Both the position numbers and the translations under genes were made by a program. Source: Anarhynchus alexandrinus (Eukaryota > Chordata > Aves > Charadriiformes > Charadriidae). Taken from it: a stretch of 64,000 nt of DNA. Location: the NCBI GenBank assembly GCA_008711295.1, contig VUYV01000062.1:1629888-1693887 (forward strand), in the 5' to 3' direction. This document shows positions 22,518-34,500 of this stretch, piece after piece. A model generated the notes under the pieces. It saw nothing but the letters and a program-made list of their open reading frames with translations, ran no database searches and was not told the DNA's origin. The stretch's first letter is position 1. Every line of letters starts with the position of its first letter.

Positions 22518-25500
22518 CTGAAAGTTTAGAACAGGTACCAGGTCAATTAGCATATATAACTTTTAAATGAAGGAAATGCATATACAATGGAGTACTCCTA
22601 AAGGCATCTGCTATTTGTGCAGACAGTCCCGAGTGAGCTGTATATTCTATAACAGTCCAAGAACAGATTATGTTTCAGTGGGTTCTGTCACATAGCATCT
22701 CTTGCACACTGCTGTGAAAAAGAAATTGCTCAATAATGTTGATATTGAGATTTCTTGAGCAGTTTCCTTGAAAATAGAAGGAAGTTCCTGAAGTAATCCT
22801 GCTCTTTTCATTAAATAACATCTTAACTGAAACTTTTTATAAACCGCAGACTGAGTAAATTTGTTGTGCCAATTAGGTTTCTTGAAAGAAATTCCCACCT
22901 GCCTTAAAAATGGGGGACGAACACAAACTCTGGGTATGCTTTTACCATTTATGTGCCACAAGGGGGAGATCTGGTTCTGGCACTTAGATTTTCCACTGAC
23001 CTGACTCCTTAATCCACCAAAACCAGTAGTTTTTTGGCTGGATGACTTGAGTTGAACTGATGCTGTCAACTTACAAAGCACTACAGCTGGCCAAACTACG
23101 CAGAAGGCGTACACAGCCAAAAGCTTGGAGGAGAAGGAAACATGATGGCCTTGTTTTAGCAAGTGAGGAATTTTAACTCTTCTCTTGTAACTTCACGCTA
23201 AATGGAAAAACTAAAATTGAATGGGTTGCCAAGCTTTAAAATTTGGCAATGCTGTAAGATGAATGGTAAAATAACTACTTTATGTAGTTGAACCAAAGTT
23301 CCGTACATCCAAAAGATTCGTTTTGGACTGAGACCAAACACAGCAACTTTCCATTGGAAACAGAATTTTAAAAAGGGGAGAAGAATTGAAAGTTGGAACT
23401 AAGTTATGCAAGTTCTACCACAAGCCAGTCTAGTGATCTGCAGCTGTGGTTTTGTTTCAGTTGACCAGATGCCAGAATACATTTCTGTATACTCACCCTC
23501 TGTCAGATCTACCCAGCTGTCTTCTGTATCGGGTAAAGGAACTGAAATTCCCATTGCTTTCCGAATTCCATATGTACTAACGATATCACCTGGAGTCACT
23601 TGTTGTGCGAGTTCTTTCAGGTTATTGGTTACTCTCTCCGCTAGAAAAGATAAGTATTTATATGCTATACATACACACAAAATCTCTGAAATGAGCCCTT
23701 CACCCTGGAAGCAGTTTAATCATTTAATAATGTTTCTGCAACAGAAGAGTTTTGTTGTACTGTGTGCAATCATGCAAGGCATACTGGGAACTATAAAAAA
23801 GAGGGTTAAGAACAGGAGGACTGAAACAGCTGCTGACCAAGGCTTGCTACCATGAAGGAACACCACAAGTTAAAGAGTAAGCTAATGACACTGGGGTCAC
23901 ACTAATATGGCAGCTGGGAGAGGTCCGGTGGCCCCCACGCAGCAGCTGTGTCAGTAATACCTGGCTTTCAGGATTTGGCATTTAGTTTTGTATATAAATT
24001 AGAGACTGCTCTTGTTGCTACAGATGTGGTTTTCCTTCAAGAAGGAAGCTAGGAGTACTTAAACCTTTTAAGAAAGGTAATACTTGATCTGGTTTAGACT
24101 TGGTATAATACCAACTTGGTACTATTTCTGTAATAAGGGGAATTTATCTTATCACATCAAACTAGTGATGTCAGACCACAAATGCCGTAGTTGACATTGC
24201 ACAGGTTAGGTTTACTTGTAAAACAGACACCCTCTCCATACAGGCCTATCTGAGAGGGTTGCTGTTAACACAGGTGGTGTAACTGACCTCTGAGACAAGC
24301 AGTTTTGCTCAAATAATTAAAAAAAAAAATGTATGTCCTGCTCCCAATCAGTTTTAGGGAAGAGGAAATACCTGCAATTACTGTTCAAAACTTTCATCTG
24401 GCTTTACATAGGAAAAAAAAGTTAAATTACTCTTCTAGGCCTAACAGGGCACATATTCTGCACTGTAACTGTTAAAACCTTTGTCCTTCTTGGAGTTGAT
24501 ACAAGTTGTGATGATCAATTCTGTAAGAATGATGGGAAAAAGTGTATTTACCCAAGTGCATCTCTCTGTAAGATGGACCCAGAAGACAAATCATGTTCGG
24601 AGGTGGTTTTGTACTTAGTCGCTCATTTTGAGCATCCTGGAGTTCTCTCAGAAGCTTTGTTGTTTCATCAAGTTTCCTCTGGAAGATTTCAGCCTCTGTT
24701 TAATGAAGAAAAGAAAGTCCTAACTAGTAGGAGAGTATATTTACTTATATTATGATATAAAACAAGGTAAGGCTGATAATGCGAGGGGATTGAGAAACTG
24801 AAACAGTTACAGAAACATCAGTGGTGCAAGTACTAAGAAAGCTCACCCTCGGAATCAAACTCTTCTATGGGCATGCCGAAGTTTGTAACTGCTTTCAGTG
24901 CTGTAAGTCTGTCGTTGTTAGCAGAGTCCAACCTGGCAGCAATATCCATTTCCATCATCTAAAAAAAAGCAGCAAGTAATAATTTAGATAATATTTATAT
25001 CAGCCTTGAAACAACAAAATTGTTTGGGGAAAGTCAGAACACAAAGTTAGTTAAAATTAGTCTGCTCTGTAAAAAAGTGAACATACAGAGGGAAAGGTGA
25101 AAGCCACCCTGTGAAACTTTTACTGTTCTACAGTTACTCAGTTTACTATTCTATGCCATGCTCAAATGGAAAATGGCATCTGCCAAAACCACTGGGGGCA
25201 CGCACAAATGATACAGTAACTTAAGACTAAATTCCTTGAGCTCACCTAAACCAGAGCTGATCTAAGATCTGAGGCCAAAATTCAAAGCCAGCCTGGGAAG
25301 CAGCTGCAGATGAAGGCTGCAGGACAACAGCCCTTTCCCTAGAACTACCGCTACGCTTGTTCTAATAGAACAAAGGTTGGGTGGAATGGTTTTTAGAGAT
25401 ATACTGTATGCCTACAGGGGCACAAGGTATTTGAGACAATTTCTCAAAGACAGCTCTGTCTTCTGTGACAGTTTACAGCTGTATTACAAGTTCATGTTAA

Positions 25501-28500
25501 ACCAAAGCAGATTAAGATGGGAATAAAACAACCACAGCTGCCAACCAGAAGATCTGACACATGGTTGAACAATCACAAACAAAAATATATAAGCATTTTC
25601 TTCCAGTCCTCCAGACATACAGTCTTGTTTAAAACTTAACTTTTTTGGAGGTTCTTACTCTCCAAATGCCTACAAAATAGCATGCTGTTGTCACGATTCA
25701 CACAGTGCATCTTTACAGCTTGTCAAAGTCTTGGTGTAGCTGCACAGGCCTTATATTAGGCCTTAAGTTATAAAACTTAGGCAGTTTTATAACTGTGTGG
25801 TTAGACAGGTTGGTTAGTTCATTCATATAAAAAAAATAAAATGTACCTTTACATCTTTCATTGCATCACTCCTTTCATGTGGGCCTTCGGCTTCCTCCAA
25901 TGGCTGAATAGAGAAAGGATTTTTAAAGAAGGGATTAAAATTAATCTGTTGTTTAAGTTCAAAGTAAAACCTTACAAAATGCATTATTTTTAAAGTGAAG
26001 AAAATATACAATGTCAAATGAGTTCTCTGTAAACCAAGTTACAAAGTAGCTATTTTTAGAGGGCTTTCTTCAGGTATTAATGCATGCTAAACCACATTTT
26101 TACAGCACACATTTTATTGCTCTTTGCAAAGTCCACAGGCTTTTCCCCAGTGATGTCACACCAGAGATTATTTACTGGGGGGTGGGAAGAAAAGGAAGGA
26201 TGATGATCAGAGGCTGAAATGTACTCTGTTCCTATACGTAAGTGTATTCCTCTTAATACTTGCAGTAGTAGTGGTTGAACCCTGTAAGTCAGTGTCACCA
26301 CTGGGTACTAGAAAAGAGCTAAACCAGTGATGCTGAGCAAAGGTCTGAACTGGGGCTAAAGGTTAATCTTTGATCCATGAACTATTTCTAGCATTAGTTT
26401 AGCTAATATTTGACCTGTTAGTAAAAGGCGATGATCTGTTTATTTCAATAGTTTACATTAATGTGAAACTCAGATAAAGACTTTTAGTTAACAGGAACCA
26501 TCTTGTGGAGATTCTCAACTAATTCTTGGATTGTCAATTAAGATTGTCAAATCAGCACCTTTGATTCCGGTCATGTTTGGCATATGCAGGTACTAAAATC
26601 TAAGAACATGAAGAGTAGCTGTTTAGTATTTTTACACAGCTCATATTTGAGTTTAAAGCACTGCATCAAGTAAAGGCAAAAACTAGTTACTACTTCTCCT
26701 GAACTGCAGAGTGGCTGCTAGGAACAGGATAAACTCTTCACAGAAACAAGAAAGCCCATCCATGATCACCTCTAAACAACTGCTTATCGATACTTTCTTA
26801 CTAAATGGAACAGGAGCTAGTCTTAATGGGGGTGGGAGACTAGACAGAGGAAGAATGTGTGACTCTGACTCCGTACAGTATTTTGTAAATTTTCATGTTC
26901 CACTAATTAACAAGTCAGAATAATCCCCTTGCAGAAAATCAATGCACTGGAGACAAAGATCAGTCTTCACTTCCAAATTTTACCAATTAAAAGGGAGCTC
27001 ATCAATAGGATCAGCATCATCTTCCTCTAGCTTTATAGCTTGAGTGCTAAAACCAAAGACCAGACAGTTCACAAATCCATTCTTACCGTTTCCAGTTCTC
27101 TGAGAGCTCTAGAATGCCCTCCTTTAGTTAGAACATCAAGTAAACTATCAGCCATTAAGAAGGGATAATCTTGTGATTTCAGCAAAAAATCATGAACACT
27201 AAAAGATCAAAAGATAGTTATGGTAACTACTTTCATATCAAACATTTAATGGAAAAAAGTTATGTAAAGTCAAACCAGTACATACAGCACAGAAAACACA
27301 AAAAGTAGCACAGAATTTGATCTAAATGGCTTGCTTCACTTTAATTATCTGTGCCTTTTGTAGCTGAGGAACCTACTCAGACTCTTAACAAAAACTGAAA
27401 AACTAGGGAAAGTATATTGCCTCAGGCAGCTGCACCAAACTGAAGGCAAGCTCGCACCGTACATCAGTATTCCCAGACTTAATATGAATTTATACCACTG
27501 TGTATTCCAGTTTTGAGAGTCTCATAAAACAAAAGGACTTTAGCGCTAAAGTTTTTATAATCAAGAATAATAAAAACAATGAGAATTAATTATTACTACT
27601 GTAGCAAATAATATGAAAATCAAGCACTATAGAGACTATTTAGAATGAAATTGGGAATCACTATCTCTGGACTCAGGTCTCCCACTATGACCACAGTAGT
27701 TTAGTCAGTATTTGACGTTAACAAAGATGTGTCTCACTCAAGGCAGTAATTAAGTTCATCAGTGGTAAAAAATCCAGTTAGTATAAGTTGTACCACTCAA
27801 CATTTTTCTGACTTTGAACACGAGTCCTTCAGAGTTAGTCATAAATATGCTTAAATTTTAGACTGTGTGTTCCTATGTATCACTAGCATCAAAATCCTTC
27901 AATCTTGGCTAATTTCACTTTACAGGCATATTCTATTATTAAAGTTTTTGTTTCTTAAAACAAACAAAGTAAATGCAGTAGGCTGTAAAGACAGAGGTGA
28001 CATTGTCCAACAGCAATGACAAAGCCCATACTGCAGGGAGTTGCACATAACTGCTTCCACACACACAAACTGTAATATGCATCGCAGTCGTTTGATTACC
28101 TGAAAGATCCTTGATTAGAGTCTTCCCCATATGTTGAATAGATTAAGTCAGAATCTTCTTTGCTTATGTTGGCAAATGTAGAATCGTACGTTGGAGCATA
28201 GGAACTATAGGGTCCGTAATTCAGGTATGTCACTAATGAATAACAACAGTACTAATTATTACCTCTGATACGCGTCTATCAGATAAAAATAAGAAGACGT
28301 TGTAAAACAATCCCCAAAAAGAAACTTTTATGAACATATTTCTTATGGTGAAAACAAACTCTCACAGAATACCATCTGTTCACACTGTAACATCTTTTAG
28401 TAAGATCTACATCAAATGCATTTTCATTTACAAATGTTGTATTAACAATACTGTATGCCTTAACACGAGATGAAAATCCAGTCTGGTACCGCTAATACAT

Positions 28501-31500
28501 CCTCAGGTTCCCCACTGTGCTCCTTCAAAGCCAGCAAAAACCTTTATCTGTCTGGTATAGTTCCTCCTCTCAGTATCGATGAACCTTTTATTAAATATAC
28601 CTGCCCTCTTGTATGTGTAAATTAAGCTAGACTTTGTGATGTGCTGTTTAGTTGTGTGATGGATACATACAATAATGTGCTTTATCACTGAAAAAAAATA
28701 GTTCCAAACTATTTGTGTGCCAGTAATAAGATAAATATATTTTGTTTATGAAAGGAGGAGGATTTACATGTTTTTTAAAAAAATCAGCACTTGCCTGGCG
28801 TAACCTTGTTTCTTTTATCTTCTTTGAACCCTTGTAATGTATTAACTCCCGACTGAAGTCTTCCTGCTGTCATACCGAGCTTTACAGGGCAGTAACCTGG
28901 TTCTACAATAGGATATATCAAAATACAGAAATAACGAAGGCATAGTGAAGTGACATAGAAAGATGATCAAACTCATTTAATACTTGTAGCCAGAAACTTC
29001 AGAATAAACAGGACACAACCCTCAAACCGTGTTCTCCTCTCCAAATACTTCATTCAAAAGATTGTGTGTAGTCTTAAACATGAATCCAGACCAAGTGGTA
29101 ATAATAGTTAAGTATAGAAGATTTAAGTTTTCACTATCAGTCTTCTTCCATCTTGTCCTCCCCTAACAGAAGCTGCATCATTAAAGAGGATCTGATTCTT
29201 ATCGTGAAAGACCACGCTTAGTTTATTCTTGTTGACATTTCCTACTGCACAAACAGAGGGACCGGAAAAGTCAAGTTTTCAGTTGGGTTTGTCTATTCTA
29301 GATCCAGGCAGTTCGGCCTGTAACGAGCTGGCAGTTAAACAGGCAAGCACCTGCACTCTTGTAGCTAGTGGCACTACATCGATGGCACTGACATGACATG
29401 ATTTGGGACCCAGACAGCTCACAGCGGCCAATTCTGGACCATCTGTGACCTTCTGGGTCAGCAGACACTGCACTCTGTACATGGAGCCAACTTAAGGGGA
29501 GCCCAGGACGCAAGCATATGGTAGGTCATCTCTTCTCCAATGGCAAGAGCTTTCTCCTGCAAACAGCTGACACAAAAAGGAGAAGCAACAGCCACCGATG
29601 GGTCCCTCCAGCTGCTCCAAACAACAGCCACAATTGGCCCTCGTCTATGCGCTCCCTCAGCTGCAGCTTTTTAAATCCAGATCTTTATCAGACTGTAAAG
29701 AAGCATTAAGTTCTTAGCCAGCATTTGCTGATCTGCCCCAGCAAAAAAGCAGCAAACCAGGTAGGTGAAAGTGCCTCGTTACCTGTACCACACCAACTTA
29801 CCTCCTGCAGTAAGGTCAACCGGATTAAGAAGGCCCAGAGTTGTTGTACCATCCGGTTTTCTTCTTTCAAATTCACACTGAAATAAGATCGGACTATTTT
29901 AATTTACATATTAGTTGAAATTCATGGTCCTTAAACTAATAAACACATCTAATGAAACTATCCTATCCATAGGAATCAGAAAGGGATTTGGAAAGATCAG
30001 TCAGCCTCAGAAGTGAGTGCTGCTCTAACTTTTTTACTTTCACTAGATAACTTTATTATTGGTATAAGCACAAAGAATTAAGAAATTACGATAAATATTA
30101 ACATTTCTGCAGAGGCTAAGAGATAAAACATGTAATTCACATAGAAAATTAAACGGGCCCAGTATTACCAACCTGGGTTCCTTCTCCTGTAACATTAATA
30201 ACCTTTGATCAGATTTGTGGCTGTTTCAGGACTACGGGGTTTTTTGCAGGTCAGCTTTGAGATATTTTCTTGAGGTTCCTACTATTCATCTTCTTCTACT
30301 ACTTTATCTAAAATTTCTGAAAATTTAAGCTGAACTTGCTCTGCTGATGAAATTCAGCATGCATTCAACTGATACGCCTTTTTTTTTTAACCTTATGATA
30401 ACTTACACAGATGATCAATCATGTGTAAAATGGTGTAAACTGTAGTAAAAGCATACCTTGAGTTTCAACTGAGGTAAGATGCTAAGTAAGCCTAGTTTAT
30501 GAAAAAGTGAGAGGAGTTACTAAATACACAAAGATTTACCTGGCTGTTCGCAAGTCGTCGGGTTAACTTTCCTCCAGATTCTCTAACGATACGATCAATC
30601 TGCTCCTGTTCTCTTTCCAAGCTATTGTTTCGTAATTTGTCTTCAAGTAGATCTTTGTCCTTCCTGTGAATAAAACCCGCACAGCTTCGTTACCGGCTTT
30701 CACAGGCATATCACAAAAGGATACAGTGAAGAAACTGTTTTTGCCAACAATGCAAACTCTTTCTGTAGACAAAATAACTAACAAAAGAAAAAGAAAAGCC
30801 ATTTAATATGACTGTATTTAATATAGCTGGGGAAAATATGTGACAGAGATTTATACTAGAAAATGCTTTTTTATGTTAGTAACTGTAAAGGTGTCCACGT
30901 TTAGCTTACTGCAGCCATACTGATGTCCTAGTTTAGCATGTTGCCACATTTTGTGTGATCACTCCCACAAAACTAATACAGATATTTTTGGTAAAAATTT
31001 TAATATCTGAATTTTAGTATCTGTATTTTCAAATCTGTGAAAACAAAGTCACTAGTATTTCAGAACACTGCAAGGGGTATTTCTAGATATTAAACGATAT
31101 TTCAGGAAGCATATGCTCTTTAGCTATGCATTTACATGTTTCAAATGCAACTACTGTGTAAAAAAAAAAAATGGTCTGTGAAATTGGCTTCATAGTTATT
31201 TGTAGCAAAATATTTAAAAGGTCTTGTTTGCAAGCTTTCTCCAAAACAATATTACTTATGTGAAAAATAGACACTAAAACAGGAAGTAATTGAAGGAATG
31301 GAGTTGATGAGCAGTAGAGGGTTACCTACATAAAAAAAATGATGGTACCATAAAAGATTCTAAACTTATCTATTTTTGCTATATGAAGATGCTTTATAGA
31401 ATCTCCCTTGAGATGAAGAAGTCTTAGTGTACACGCAGTACCAGAAAGAGAGAAACCCACATCCACTGGTCCTTAAAAGTCATCTGGTTTCAGTAGTATT

Positions 31501-34500
31501 TAAAGGGTGTATCTTATAATTGTTATTGAGATAATACTGCACTTTTTGTGTTCTTTGCTAGGTGTTTTGAACGCTTTGGTGTCACCATCCACAGGCTCTC
31601 CTTTGTCTTTCCCAGGACCATCTTCATCTTCCCCAGTTTGCTGCAGTTCCGTCTTGTCCTTCTGCTTCCTCGTCTTCTGCAGGTCAGCCATGAATTCTAT
31701 ACTTTGCTTCAGGCTCTGAATTCTCTCCTAAAAAACACCGAAATCCTTTTATTTGCTACTTAAATTAATCTCTTCCTAACCTACCCATAGAGGATGATTT
31801 TAATTCAGTTCTTTCTTTCTTATACTAGGAAGTATAAAGTCAGTTTAGAAAATGAAATATTAAATGTGAACGTTTCTTCAATAACTGATCTGGTAGCAGT
31901 ACTAAAGCATAAGCCTTAAAACAATGGACAATTTAAATTCTAATAGGCAAGCATTTGGCAAATATTAAGCAAGTTTTTATTAATTTTCATGAGATCCTTT
32001 TAAGAAAAGTGGAATGAAAGAGGGGTAAAAAAGGAAGAAGCATATTTTTTAATATTTCGTTTTGTATTTTCTGTTACCTGGCTAAGTATCTTCATCCCAG
32101 AGTGCAGCAGTTTTTTTGCAGCTTTGTAGTAAATGGTGTCTGGTTTGTTGTAAATCATTGCATTTGTACACATCAGTTTGAAGTTATCCTGTACAGACGT
32201 TAATAATTTTGGAATGAAAGTTAAAATTTTATAGTATACTGTATCAAAATCCTGGTTGCAAATGCAGTGTCCTGAGCTTTAGGGAAAAGGAACTTCAAAG
32301 AACATTTTTAATTAATGAATTTAAGAAATCTATTAAAGTAAAAATTTAAACAGAAATAAACATGTAAATTAGATTCAAGTCTCAAAACTAGCACCCCAAA
32401 AAACATCCTGAAAGTATTCTTAAGTGTTCAGTATTGTTTGTAGTTCTCAGAGCTTTAATGGAAGTCCTCTTAGCTAAAATTATCCACTTCCCTGACCAAG
32501 CAGCAGTCATTAAAAGGAAAACAAAGTGAAGCAACATAAAAAAGACAATAAAGCTAACTTTAAAAACAGAAAAGCTGCAATTCAAAGTTAAATCACTATA
32601 AGGAATATGCCAAAGTTTCAGTTAGAATGACGAAAAATGTATGCTTGTTTGAAGTTCATTTCTTGAATTACTGAGCTCGAAACTTCACTTCTATACTCAG
32701 TGCAGAGCCTCTACAGGTAGGTATGTTTTATCACATTCTCAGCTATTTACGAAGACAAAAAGTTAAAATGAAAAACTAACCAGAAACAGCTGAAACAACA
32801 AGGAATGTTCTTCTTAAGTTTTGGAGCTCTGAAGAAGGAATGCGCAAGAAAATGCAACCAATACTACTAACTAACATGTGCCTAAGTTCAACTGTTAATT
32901 ACACACAAATTACACTTCTCAGGTCCTCATCTAGCCCAGTAAAGAAGTAGAGAATATTTCTGCTGAAGAAAAAAAAAAACAAAAAAAGTCTCTGCACTTT
33001 TTAAAAGCTTCAGGGGCCTTCAAAACAAGCCCTTGAATCCGCTAGATGCACTCCAGCACAGGGTTAAGCAGTTGCTGCCAGCAGGACTGAGCTCATCTTG
33101 CCTTCACTAGCTGTGGATGTACGTGACTAGATAAGCTAGCAGAGAGGTGACAGAAGGCAAATGACAAAGTAGTAACAGATAGGTAAAGCCAATAAATTCA
33201 CCAGACTCCTTGTTTTTTGAGAGGTAATATGCTGAAAAAAAGAGAGCAGTCTGACAGAAGTACTAACATTTTCATTCTTATGTAAAGATCTAAAATGACA
33301 CGCTAAAGTACAAACTGACAGGTTCTGTTGAATCCTGCATAAAACCTGAAACCATCTGCATCTTTTTGAGATGCATATTTACAAACCAGAAGTGTTTTCT
33401 CTTTCACTTCCAGAACTTATTTGCTCACAAAAACTCAACAAGAAACATTTCTTCAGGCAGAAGTACTGGTTCTTTTTGCATCTTCATATTCTCATAAAAT
33501 ACTAGAGTTCAAGTCAATTGAGCATAATGCATCTCTGTAGTCAAAACAAAATTTCCAGAATTACCTTTAATTCTTCTATGGACTGGTACCCATTGTTCTT
33601 GATCTTCTCTTTCATGGTACTAAAATCCATTGGGTTTTTAATGATCATGGAATAGCCAGGGGCAATGAAGTCAGTCACAGGAAATGAAAAGAAAGAACTT
33701 GGATCTTTTCTGTTAAATGAAAAGACATTTTTTTGTGTTTCAACTTGTAACAAAGAACATATTGATCTTGGAATTAAATAGAAAGGAAAGGACTAAGCTG
33801 AAAAGGAACCAAAAACATAAAGCTAGAAATGCCTTGTGTCAGCATAATCTTTCACTTTTGAAGGTTGAAAAGATCCCATATGCAAACCCATATACCAAAA
33901 AAGTGCTATAAACATATCTGAGAAGTTCTATGTCTTGATAACTACCTGTGCTCCCAAGAAGGTTAAAAAAACCCTACCCTTTTTTTTTTTTAGGTTTTGG
34001 CTTTATAATAATTAGGTTACTGAAAAATAAAGGGAACGAATGTCATAAGAGTGTATACTTGTCATTCATCGCTCACTCTGAAATTAACAGAAGGGAAAGC
34101 TTGCTCCTAAAAGTTGTGATAAAACATGTATTTACGATTATGTTGATTTTCAGGTTATGTAATGTTAGTAATTTTTTACATTAAAATTTCCTAAGACTTT
34201 CAGTGATCTCTGACATACGCTGATGTTCCTGGGGGCTTCTAATAGCATTAAAATCAAATATAGTTGGTTGGTATTTTCTCCTTAGGACCAGGCTTGATCC
34301 TTAGAATAAGCTCACAAGAATCCCTCCTCCAGAACCATTGTTTCTTTGCTTTTCACTAAACCCTGTAGCATGAGACGCCTCCTACACCAGTGTTGGTACT
34401 ACGCACACCGGTGAAACCCTTGGCATTTCAGGCCTCTTTCCTGAGGCTTACTTATGACTTATGGATTTCTACTCCAAGTTGCCAAGTTGCTACAGAACAA

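Noticed and set aside
23406..23855. 149-codon plus-strand ORF
   Set aside because: It is antisense to BRD7 exon 16 and flanking intron, with no homology; a shadow of the real exon.
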